Positions 1 through 7,341 of a stretch of DNA of 64,000 nucleotides are shown piece by piece. Within the stretch, counting starts at the first letter, position 1; each line of letters starts with the position of its first letter. The notes under the pieces were generated by a model. The model searched no databases, was not told where the DNA came from, and saw nothing but the letters and a program-made list of their open reading frames with translations. The stretch comes from Candidatus Brocadia sp. Lineage in GTDB: Bacteria; Planctomycetota; Brocadiia; Brocadiales; Brocadiaceae. The stretch spans positions 1 through 64,000 of the forward strand of contig SOEU01000005.1 of the NCBI GenBank assembly GCA_021646415.1, given 5' to 3'. The position numbers and the translations under genes are program-made.

Positions 1-77
1 CGCCTATAACGCCACCGGGTAACTCCGCAAACCGCCAAATATTGAAGTTTATTATTGATTTTTGCGTAGTAAGGGTA

Positions 78-221
78 TTATGGAAGGCCGATTTTTGCTA
101 CGCGAAAATCATTTGCAGAATTTAGGTATAACGTAAAAATTAGTTTTTTGAAAAAGGGGTTTCGACTCATGTCCAGGACTGCAATTACTTTTACGATATC
201 ATTTTCTACTCTTACTTTCAT
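78..221 (-). pseudogene. RelE/ParE-type toxin, C-terminal remnant
   Basis: This 47-residue frame begins with an ATG that overlaps the TGA of the antitoxin at 218-418 (an ATGA overlap), the usual layout of an antitoxin-toxin operon. Its first 22 residues (MKVRVENDIVKVIAVL, then DMSRNP) resemble the last strand and tail of RelE/ParE toxins, which commonly end in a basic R-x-x-P motif. The roughly 60 residues that should precede this tail are missing, and the rest of the frame is unlike the family. I infer an internal deletion that fused the toxin start to its C-terminus, leaving no active toxin. The assignment rests on one short motif. Confidence 0.45.
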
Positions 222-418
222 CGATGACGGCTGCCTTTTAAATCCTCCAGAGAAATATATTCAACATCACCTTTTTCAATTTTCTTTTTTCTTTCTTTGA
301 GAATATCTTTATGCCACTCCGGAGATTCAATTTCTTCTTTGCATAATGAGTCCCATAACTCTTCCATTACTTGTAAACGTTCAATGGTAGACATTTTCTC
401 TATTTCAGTTAAAAACAT
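218..418 (-). CDS. Addiction-module antitoxin, Unstab_antitox family (TIGR02574-like)
   Basis: This small acidic protein of about 66 residues has the hallmark core ERLQVMEELWDSL and a later W-H-K-x-I-L-x-E-R stretch, typical of 'putative addiction module component' antitoxins that pair with RelE/ParE toxins. I chose the ATG at 418 because an AAGG ribosome-binding site lies about 8 bases upstream; GTG codons slightly upstream are alternatives. The partner gene starts within its stop codon but is reduced to a remnant, so this antitoxin is probably orphaned. Family members are short-lived proteins that neutralise the toxin and repress their own operon. Confidence 0.75.
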   Translation of the reverse strand: MFLTEIEKMSTIERLQVMEELWDSLCKEEIESPEWHKDILKERKKKIEKGDVEYISLEDLKGSRHR

Positions 419-508
419 AATCACCACCTTATTTATTGAGAGATAACGAGTTATTATACAGTTTCAGTATAACATTCAAAACTTATCAATTATATCGTGT
501 GTACTTAC

Positions 509-631
509 CTAATAAAGTTTATGCACATTTCCTTCTTGTTTAAATACACACCGATACCCTTTATCTACGTAAAACTCCCAGAAATCAGATCCTTCGAGCC
601 TGTGGATTTGCAATGAATTGTGTTTAGTTCC
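509..631 (-). pseudogene. HigB/RelE-like toxin remnant, out of frame behind the AbrB antitoxin
   Basis: A stop-bounded frame of 40 residues overlaps the 3' end of the AbrB-type gene in another frame. It contains SLQIHRLEGSDFWEFYVD followed by KGYRCVFKQEGNV. This matches the central part of RelE/HigB mRNA interferases, in which an HRL-x-G, a W-x-F-x-(V/I)-D strand and a YR-(V/I)-(I/V)-F strand are conserved. It has no credible start codon, and the N-terminal helices and the catalytic C-terminal His region are absent. I infer a decayed toxin whose deletion also altered the tail of the upstream antitoxin. Confidence 0.5.
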
Positions 632-885
632 TTAACAAATGTATCTATCTCATATGTTTTAAAATTACCCTCCTTGAAGTTTTTATCGGTCTTTTTCACC
701 TTCTTTTGTACATTGGAAGTCCAAAACCATGCCTGTGAACGTGGGATATTCACTGCCGGCTCTAATATAATCTTTCCCTTCTCCACCCGAAAAGCCAACT
801 GGTCTCCTGCCTTTATATGCAATATTTCCCTGACCTCTTTCGGTATGGCAACCTGTCCTTTTTGAGATATTGTTAATGTCTTCAT
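565..885 (-). CDS. AbrB/MazE-family antitoxin (SpoVT-AbrB domain)
   Basis: Residues 1-45 form a swapped-hairpin AbrB DNA-binding domain: the sequence starts MKTLTISQKGQVAIPKEVRE and continues with an I-K-A-G-D segment, the canonical pattern for AbrB, MazE and VapB-like antitoxins. Residues after about 85 look unrelated to the family and read across sequence that, in another frame, is a toxin remnant. The native C-terminus probably ended near the E-L-N at residues 86-88 and has been extended by the deletion that destroyed the toxin. Antitoxins of this type autoregulate their operon. The N-terminal domain is certain; whether the protein still has a function is not. Confidence 0.75.
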   Translation of the reverse strand: MKTLTISQKGQVAIPKEVREILHIKAGDQLAFRVEKGKIILEPAVNIPRSQAWFWTSNVQKKVKKTDKNFKEGNFKTYEIDTFVKELNTIHCKSTGSKDLISGSFT

Positions 886-1102
886 TTTATGAGATTCCCA
901 TAACTCATATTATAAAAACTTTGATTCATAGTAAAATTGTAAAATTATTTTAGAAAACTATCATCTCTATTCATGTATTTCAATATATTTGTATTGTATA
1001 ATAACGGTGACCAAATTGTGACCAACTCATGCGTAAGTAAAAGGAATAAAATGGAATTACCAGAATTTTGACATGTTGTAAAATTTTTTGTTACAGACAA
1101 TT

Positions 1103-3175
1103 TCACTCGGTAGTATCTTCCAGTTGCTCTATAAGTTTCTTTATTCCCATTGCCTGTTCCTGCTGTGGGTCTATCTTCAAGCTTTCTTTCAGGTGAAATA
1201 GGGCCGTGTCTCTGTCCTTCCTGTGTTTGAGGATAACTGCCCCCAGATTCATGTGTGCATTTGCATAGTCAGGTTTTATCTGTATAGCTGTCTCAAATTC
1301 GTGAATGGCATCGTCATATTGGTGTTTGTCGTTGTACAAAATGCCGAGGTCGTTGTGTGCTTCGGCGTGGTAAGGTTCTATACTAATGGTTAATTTGAAC
1401 TCACGCTCGGCCTCGTTTATGAGTCCTTTTCTGTAATAAACTATGCCCAGATTGTTATGGGCATCAGGGTATAAAGGATTTATGGAAATGGCCTGACTGA
1501 ACGCTTGAATTGCATCATCGAACCGCCTTTGTCTGGTAAATACCACTCCCAGATTATTGTGTGCTTTTGTGTGTCTGGGATCTATGGCCAGACATTTTTC
1601 GTAGTATTGAATCGCCTCATCAGAAAGATTCATCTTATCATAATAAATGCCAATGTTATTGTAAACATCTGCATCGTTTGGATCAATTGTTAATGCCTTA
1701 TTGTATTTTTCCAGGGCAGAGGCATTAAATCCTCTTTTTTCATAAGCGTTCCCTAAGTTAATGTGGGCCCTGAAACTGTTTGGTGAGGTTAAGACCGTCT
1801 TCGACCATAACTGCAGGCCGTCCTTCCAGTCATTGTTTCTCTTACAAGTTAGGTAGGCATTTCCCGTTAAAATAAAAAATAATATGAAGACGAATAATGA
1901 ACCTGTTACGTTAAAAAAAGGCGAAAATCCCCCCCACCTTATTCCTCCCCCACCTGCGGGGAGAGGTGAAGGATAAAGGGAACTTGACAATTTCCCTCCT
2001 TTTAACAAGAATGGCGAAGCATGAGTACCATTTTGGTTGAGGTTTGTAACACCCTGTTTACTGAGCTTTGATAGTAAATTGGCAATGATCATGCTAAAAC
2101 CAGCACCTGGTATATACAAATAACGCTCTGCCATGATATTCCCCAATGGAATACTATTCATTACGGGGATGAGTGTGACAAAAAACCAGAGGATAAAAAA
2201 GAAAACATACCTATGCTGGGATCGTAGCCGGAATGTAACTATACCTATTACGATAAGAAGTAAACCAGACAACCAAAATGAGGTTTCGGCAGGCGATGCA
2301 GAAAAAGGGACTACGTAATCGGCATTCAATTGAAAAGGCAGGAAAAGAAGTTTTACGTAATAAGCCACCACACGGGTCATGGCCAGAAAGTTGACGAAAA
2401 GGCTATCATGTGGATAAGAGATTTGTGATTCAGAGGGATTATAGAAAAAGAAAAACCGGTTTAGTATATAAAAAATAGTGATCAAAATAAATCCCATGTA
2501 ATAATGGGGAAATTTTGGTTTGAAATATGAGAACCTACTTTCTCCACCAGAAAAGGTTTTTTTGAGTAAAAGACCTTGAAAAACAACGTCAAACAAAACT
2601 ATCAACAAAGGCAAAGTAATTGCCATTTCTTTGGAAAAGAGGCTCAAAAAATAGCAAAATAGGGATAGAGAGTAATAGAGAATGTATCTTCGCTTATTTG
2701 ACTCCAGATAAAAGATAAAGGCCAGAATCAAAAACAGAAATGCCAGGAGGTCTTCCCGAAAGCCAACGGCATTGACCACTTCCGAAAAGATTGGATATGA
2801 AGAGAAAAAAAGCGCTGAGATGAAAGCCGTCGTCCTTTTTTTAAATATTTGAAAGGCAAAAACAAAGAGAAGTGTACTGTTCGCAGCGTGAAGGAGAATA
2901 TTGGTAAGATGATACCCCAGCGGATTCAAATGCCAGAAGGTATGATCAATAAAATAAGACAAAGTTACTACAGGGCGATACGTCAATTCGGCTGAAAGGA
3001 CGAAGTATTTGCGGGTAAAAAGATTTGAGAGGTTACTCCACTGCCGTATGAAATAATTATTAATAATAGTAGACTCGTCATCGTAAACAAAGGAGTGTTG
3101 CAAACAGTTTAGATAAACAAAAATCGATATAAAAAAGGGTAGCAATAAGCAAAAAATATGGAGACTCTTTTTCAA
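1103..3175 (-). CDS. TMTC/GT-C-like integral membrane protein with C-terminal TPR repeats
   Basis: The 690-residue protein has a signal-anchor-like N-terminus and about ten hydrophobic segments up to residue 450. The first lumenal loop has the features of TMTC/ArnT-like GT-C glycosyltransferases: YDDES near residue 30, then YRPVVTLSYFIDH and a GYHLTNILLH stretch. From about residue 465 to the end there are six to seven TPR motifs with repeated NLG and ALxxDP elements. Family knowledge suggests transfer of sugar from a polyprenyl carrier to protein; substrate and acceptor cannot be told here. The start is a TTG with AGGATTGAG upstream. Residues ~397-417 are encoded by a palindromic repeat and look like an in-frame insertion in a loop. 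Confidence 0.7.
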   Translation of the reverse strand: MKKSLHIFCLLLPFFISIFVYLNCLQHSFVYDDESTIINNYFIRQWSNLSNLFTRKYFVLSAELTYRPVVTLSYFIDHTFWHLNPLGYHLTNILLHAANSTLLFVFAFQIFKKRTTAFISALFFSSYPIFSEVVNAVGFREDLLAFLFLILAFIFYLESNKRRYILYYSLSLFCYFLSLFSKEMAITLPLLIVLFDVVFQGLLLKKTFSGGESRFSYFKPKFPHYYMGFILITIFYILNRFFFFYNPSESQISYPHDSLFVNFLAMTRVVAYYVKLLFLPFQLNADYVVPFSASPAETSFWLSGLLLIVIGIVTFRLRSQHRYVFFFILWFFVTLIPVMNSIPLGNIMAERYLYIPGAGFSMIIANLLSKLSKQGVTNLNQNGTHASPFLLKGGKLSSSLYPSPLPAGGGGIRWGGFSPFFNVTGSLFVFILFFILTGNAYLTCKRNNDWKDGLQLWSKTVLTSPNSFRAHINLGNAYEKRGFNASALEKYNKALTIDPNDADVYNNIGIYYDKMNLSDEAIQYYEKCLAIDPRHTKAHNNLGVVFTRQRRFDDAIQAFSQAISINPLYPDAHNNLGIVYYRKGLINEAEREFKLTISIEPYHAEAHNDLGILYNDKHQYDDAIHEFETAIQIKPDYANAHMNLGAVILKHRKDRDTALFHLKESLKIDPQQEQAMGIKKLIEQLEDTTE
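1921..1986. repeat. Palindromic repeat inserted in frame in the TMTC-like gene
   Basis: A C-rich run with CCCCACCTGCGGGG at its centre is flanked by imperfectly complementary arms (ACCTTATTCCTCC against GGTGAAGGATAAAGG). It belongs to the same style of CCCCTCC/GGAGGGG palindromes found at 17160, 17990, 18258 and 22002. It encodes a Gly/Pro/Ser-rich peptide that breaks the membrane region of the host protein without shifting the frame. Confidence 0.6.
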
Positions 3176-3509
3176 ATTTTCTCAATCCTATTTTGAACGT
3201 ACACAAACAATGCATAAATGCATATATGCATATATGAAAGAATTGAATCAAACAATATACCAAAGTATTTGTATTTTCAACGTAAAACTTATAAGGATAA
3301 GACATTAAAAAAATTACACTTGACAATAAAACTGTGTTATGTAAAATTTGAGCTATATTAATTCCTTATTTATATGATTCGGTTATGAATATCCTCAGTA
3401 ATAATCCAAAACATTGCAGATTTTATTGGGTAATTTATTACTTTAGATACTATTATAAACGAGGGGGTTCTTAGGGTTCGATATTAAATTAGTAAGATGT
3501 TGATATATT
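3176..3509. other. Intergenic region with a possible short leader transcript
   Basis: This AT-rich stretch lies between the divergent TMTC-like gene and aroF. I see no coding frame that resembles a protein. A weak promoter on the + strand is possible, with TTGGGT at 3426-3431 and TATTAT at 3451-3456 (19-base spacing). It would start an approximately 80-base RNA beginning near GAGGGGG at 3461 and ending at the terminator at 3510-3542. Confidence 0.35.
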
Positions 3510-3542
3510 GCCCTAAAACCGTTGGTTTTGGGGCTTTTTTTT
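3510..3542 (+). terminator. Intrinsic terminator or attenuator upstream of aroF
   Basis: GCCCTAAAACC pairs with GGTTTTGGGGC in an 11-bp stem (one G-U pair) with a GTT loop, followed directly by eight T residues. It is oriented towards aroF and ends only 30 bases before its start codon, with no + strand gene upstream. It therefore either ends a small RNA or acts as an attenuator in the aroF leader. Confidence 0.8.
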
Positions 3543-3571
3543 GCCCACAAATTTTGGTGGAGGTGTAGCTC

Positions 3572-4588
3572 ATGATTATTGTAATGAAGGCCGAATCGGC
3601 AAAAAAGGATATAAATCATGTCCTTGAAAGCATAGAAAAGGCCGGATTAAAGGGGGTTCTGTTACAGGGAACGAACCGAAACGTAATTGCGGTTATTGGA
3701 GATGAACGGGTATTACCCGCTGATTTTTGGGACGTGATGCCAGGTGTAGAAAAATCAGTCCCAATTCTTGCGCCATATAAACTGGCAAGTAAAGAAGGAA
3801 AAGATTTTAGAACGATCATTCATCTGAACAATGGGAAAAAAATTGGCGGTGAAGAAGTCGCCGTTATTGCAGGACCATGCGCTATTGAAAGTAAAGAGCA
3901 GATAATTGAAATCGCAAAAAGGGTCAGAGATGCGGGTGCAACTGCATTACGGGGTGGCGCATTCAAACCCCGTAGTAATCCCTATACCTTCCAGGGTCTT
4001 ATGGAAGAGGGTCTCGTACATTTAGCTCACGCCCGGGAAGCATCTGGCCTGCCCATTGTGACAGAAGTACTTACACCTGAGCATGTAAAATTAGTGAGCA
4101 AATACTCCGATATATTACAAATTGGAACCCGCAACATGCAGAATTTTTTACTCCTGCGCGCCGTGGGTGAATCAGGCAAACCTGTGATTTTAAAACGGGG
4201 AATGTCTGCCACGATTGACGAATTTCTCCTGGCAGCAGAATATATCCTGGCACAAAATAATCCCAATGTCATTCTGTGCGAAAGGGGTATTCGAACCTTT
4301 GAGACCTATACACGCTTTACATTGTCGCTGAGTATTGTGCCACAACTCAAGGAAATGACACATCTGCCCGTCATTGTGGACCCCAGTCATGGAACAGGAA
4401 AGAGAAGCCTTGTTAATCCGATGTCCAAGGGCTCCGTGGCAGTGGGTGCAGACGGCTTGTTAATTGAGACTCACCCGGATCCGGAGAAGTCCTTTGTGGA
4501 CGGGCCGCAAACGATTACCCTTGAAGCCTTTGAAGAACTCATGGAAGAGCTAAAACCTGTAGCAGAAGCTGTCGGAAGAAAAATATAA
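3572..4588 (+). CDS. aroF: 3-deoxy-7-phosphoheptulonate synthase (DAHP synthase, type I-beta)
   Basis: The enzyme condenses PEP and erythrose-4-phosphate to DAHP, the first step of the shikimate pathway. Residues 1-70 form the small ferredoxin-like/ACT-type N-terminal domain of the Thermotoga/Bacillus type. The barrel follows with AGPCAIES at 100-107, RGGAFKPRSNPYTFQG, the substrate-binding KRG and the metal-binding DPSHGTG. The length of 338 residues is normal for this class. A GGAGGT ribosome-binding site lies 8 bases before the ATG. A terminator-like hairpin just upstream suggests leader control. A flavin protein gene starts 3 bases after the stop, so they are probably co-transcribed. Confidence 0.95.
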   Translation: MIIVMKAESAKKDINHVLESIEKAGLKGVLLQGTNRNVIAVIGDERVLPADFWDVMPGVEKSVPILAPYKLASKEGKDFRTIIHLNNGKKIGGEEVAVIAGPCAIESKEQIIEIAKRVRDAGATALRGGAFKPRSNPYTFQGLMEEGLVHLAHAREASGLPIVTEVLTPEHVKLVSKYSDILQIGTRNMQNFLLLRAVGESGKPVILKRGMSATIDEFLLAAEYILAQNNPNVILCERGIRTFETYTRFTLSLSIVPQLKEMTHLPVIVDPSHGTGKRSLVNPMSKGSVAVGADGLLIETHPDPEKSFVDGPQTITLEAFEELMEELKPVAEAVGRKI

Positions 4589-4591
4589 ACA

Positions 4592-5092
4592 GTGAGAAGA
4601 AAAGACAAAGAAATAACGGATAAGAACGAAATCGAGGAGATTCTTTTATCGTCCATGGTGGGAAGATTGGGAACGTGCGCAAATAGGATCCCCTATATCA
4701 CACCCATGAATTTTACGTATGACAAAGAAACCGCCAAAATATTCCTTCACTGTGCAAATGAAGGGAGAAAGCTTGAAAACATCCGAATTAATCCGAACGT
4801 ATGCTTTGAGGTGGAAGAAGTCAAAAATGTGATTGTAAAGCAGCCTACTTGTGGATCTTCCGTCGCTTACAGATCTGTTATTATGTTTGGTAACATAAAA
4901 ATACTTTCTGAAGTCAATGCGAAGAATTACGCCCTCCAGAAACTTGCCGAAAAGTATGCGCCACAAAATCCCAAAGTTCCCTTCACCGATACAATGCTGA
5001 ATAAAACAAATGTGCTCGAAATAGAAATCAGGGAAATGACTGCCAAAAGAAGTCCTGTTAAACCATCTGTTACAGACCCATCAAAAAAATAA
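4592..5092 (+). CDS. Pyridoxamine 5'-phosphate oxidase-family flavin protein (NimA-like)
   Basis: A 166-residue split-barrel protein. The start VGRLGTCANRIPYITPMNF, the later IFLHCANEGRKLENI and NVCFEVEE stretches, and a VMFGNIKIL strand match the FMN-binding fold of the NimA/PNPOx-like family. Members reduce small molecules such as nitroimidazoles or act as flavin or heme-handling proteins; the substrate is unknown here. The start is a GTG 3 bases after the aroF stop, so translation is probably coupled. No transmembrane or signal sequence is seen. Confidence 0.8.
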   Translation: MRRKDKEITDKNEIEEILLSSMVGRLGTCANRIPYITPMNFTYDKETAKIFLHCANEGRKLENIRINPNVCFEVEEVKNVIVKQPTCGSSVAYRSVIMFGNIKILSEVNAKNYALQKLAEKYAPQNPKVPFTDTMLNKTNVLEIEIREMTAKRSPVKPSVTDPSKK

Positions 5093-5122
5093 CAAAAGTA
5101 CGAAAGGAACTGGATATAATTT

Positions 5123-6310
5123 ATGGAGATCACGGCATCAAAGAGATTACAGTCTATTGGCGCTTATGCCTTTGCAGAAGTAGACAAAGAAGTCGAAAAA
5201 TTAAAAGTGCTGGGGATTACCCCGATTGACTTTGGTGTTGGTGATCCTACAGTGCCAACCCCTGATATTGTGCGCAAGGCAACACAAAAAGGAATAACGC
5301 TCAGGAGATCTTCAGGTTATCCGAGCTACATTGGCACTCCAGAATTCCGGCAGTCGATCGCCCAGTGGATTCAGAAAAGGTTTGGCATACAATTGGATCC
5401 GGCTACGGAGATTTCATCCACCATCGGCTCAAAAGAGGCGGTATTCAATTTTCCCGAGGGAATCGTTAATCCCGGTGATTATGTCATCATCCCTTCCCCG
5501 GGGTACCCACCTTACACGCGAGGTACATTATTCGCCGAAGGGATTCCTTATTATGTGCCCCTTTTAGCAGAAAATAAATTCCTGATGGACCCAATACCCA
5601 TCCCGGAAGAGGTTCGCAAGAAGACAAAGATTATGTGGATTAACTATCCGAACAGTCCCACAGGAGCCGTAGCACCCTTATCATACCTGAAAGAAATTGT
5701 CGAATTTTGTAAAAAATATAATATAATCGTCGCTTCGGACGAGGCCTACAGTGAGATTTATTTCCAGGAACCCCCGCACAGTATCCTTGAGATTACAAAA
5801 GAGGGAGTTATCGTATTTAATTCTTTCTCCAAGAGGAGCGCCATGACGTGCTACCGGGTTGGATGGGTTGTAGGCGATAAGCAAATTATTGATATATTTA
5901 AAAAAGTAAAAACAAATATTGATTCTGGTACGGCCACGTTTATACAAGACGGGGCAATTGCCGCCCTCAGTGACGAGACCCATGTCGAAAAGATGAGAAC
6001 GGAATACAGGATCAAAAGGGATTTACTGGTGGACGCATTTAAATATATCAACCTCACCGATTGCACTCCGGAAGCAACGATTTATCTCTGGCAAAAGGTA
6101 CCCGCGGGCATGACATCTGTCGATTTTGCCCGGAAACTCCTTTCTCCCGATATTGCCATTGTAACAACTCCCGGGGCATGGATTAGCGACAAGACAGAAA
6201 CCGGACTGAACCCAGGCGAAGGTTATGTACGATTCGCCCTTGTACCCAGTATCAAAGATACAAAAGAAGCTGCGCGACGGATCAAAAAGATATTGCCAAA
6301 GGTTCTCTAA
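5123..6310 (+). CDS. dapL: Class I PLP aminotransferase, probable LL-diaminopimelate aminotransferase
   Basis: A 395-residue fold-type I aminotransferase. The segment GVGDPTVPTPDIV, the YPSYIGTPEFR motif and ATEISSTIGSKEA resemble the DapL2 type of LL-DAP aminotransferase, which makes LL-diaminopimelate directly from tetrahydrodipicolinate. PLP-binding features are NSPTGAV, the aspartate in ASDEAYSE and the lysine in SFSKRSAMT. The usual T-G-(W/F)-R after the lysine motif is T-C-Y-R here, a small oddity. A dapB gene at 39855-40652 supports a local lysine/peptidoglycan role. An aspartate aminotransferase-like specificity remains possible. TrpS follows 12 bases later. Confidence 0.7.
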   Translation: MEITASKRLQSIGAYAFAEVDKEVEKLKVLGITPIDFGVGDPTVPTPDIVRKATQKGITLRRSSGYPSYIGTPEFRQSIAQWIQKRFGIQLDPATEISSTIGSKEAVFNFPEGIVNPGDYVIIPSPGYPPYTRGTLFAEGIPYYVPLLAENKFLMDPIPIPEEVRKKTKIMWINYPNSPTGAVAPLSYLKEIVEFCKKYNIIVASDEAYSEIYFQEPPHSILEITKEGVIVFNSFSKRSAMTCYRVGWVVGDKQIIDIFKKVKTNIDSGTATFIQDGAIAALSDETHVEKMRTEYRIKRDLLVDAFKYINLTDCTPEATIYLWQKVPAGMTSVDFARKLLSPDIAIVTTPGAWISDKTETGLNPGEGYVRFALVPSIKDTKEAARRIKKILPKVL

Positions 6311-6322
6311 AGGAAAGATTTC

Positions 6323-7300
6323 ATGAAAAAGCGATTATTTAGCGGGATTCAACCCAGCGGGGACGTACACATCGGCAACTACCTGGGGGCTATCAAGAAC
6401 TGGGTGCGGATGATTGATCAGTACGACTGCATCTTTTGCATCGTGGATTATCATGCAATTACCATTGAATATAAGCCTGAAGAGATGCAAAAGCGTATCC
6501 TGAACGCTGCGGCTGTTAATATTTCGGCAGGGCTTGATCCGGAACGGTGCATCATCTTTGTCCAGTCCTACGTACCCGAACACACGGAACTCGCCTGGAT
6601 ACTCAACACGGTAACCCCCATGGGTCATTTGGAACGCATGACCCAATTTAAAGACAAGTCAAAGCAGCACAGGGAAAATATCAATGCAGGATTATTTACA
6701 TATCCTGTTTTGCAAGCTGCGGATATCCTCCTTTACAAAGGTGAAGCCGTACCCGTAGGCGAGGATCAGGTACAGCACATTGAACTGGCACGGGAGATTG
6801 CCCGAAAGTTTAATATGAGATACGGAGAAACATTTCCCGAACCGGCCGAAGTCCTTTCAGAAGCCCCGCGGATTATGGGGCTCGATGGCAAAACCAAGAT
6901 GAGCAAGAGCCTGGGAAATTATATCTCACTTGTGGAAACCCCTGAATCGATCTGGAAGAAACTCTCCACGGCGGTAACCGATGAGAACAGAAAGAGACGC
7001 ACCGACCCCGGCAATCCCGACATCTGCAACCTCTTCACCTTGCATAAGCATTTTTCCAAAAAAGACCAGATTGATCGTATCAACGTAGTGTGCCGCTCTG
7101 CAGAAATCGGCTGTATCGAATGCAAAAAGATCTTGTCTGATAATATCGTTGAAGCCCTGGCTCCCATCCGCATGAGGTACGAGCAATTGATACATGACCC
7201 AGATTATCTCTTAGAACTATTGCATGCCAGTGCAAAGAAATGTAAGGGTATGGCAGAAAACACCATGGTTGAAGTGAAAAAGAAGATGGGGTTGATGTAA
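6323..7300 (+). CDS. trpS: Tryptophan-tRNA ligase
   Basis: A class I aminoacyl-tRNA synthetase of 325 residues, the standard bacterial length, charging tRNA-Trp. The HIGH signature is PSGDVHIGNYLGA (HIGN at 16-19) and the KMSKS loop is at 192-196. The segment MGHLERMTQFKDKS is the conserved TrpS specificity region. An AAAGGAAAG ribosome-binding region precedes the ATG. It lies 12 bases after the aminotransferase and 41 bases before argS, consistent with one forward operon. Confidence 0.97.
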   Translation: MKKRLFSGIQPSGDVHIGNYLGAIKNWVRMIDQYDCIFCIVDYHAITIEYKPEEMQKRILNAAAVNISAGLDPERCIIFVQSYVPEHTELAWILNTVTPMGHLERMTQFKDKSKQHRENINAGLFTYPVLQAADILLYKGEAVPVGEDQVQHIELAREIARKFNMRYGETFPEPAEVLSEAPRIMGLDGKTKMSKSLGNYISLVETPESIWKKLSTAVTDENRKRRTDPGNPDICNLFTLHKHFSKKDQIDRINVVCRSAEIGCIECKKILSDNIVEALAPIRMRYEQLIHDPDYLLELLHASAKKCKGMAENTMVEVKKKMGLM

Positions 7301-7341
7301 CAAAAAAGATTAACCCCAGAGGCCACAGGGAAAAGCTTAAA

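Noticed and set aside
3078-3326. An 82-residue reverse ORF at the start of the TMTC-like gene
   Set aside because: It overlaps the TMTC-like gene in another frame and has no recognisable features.
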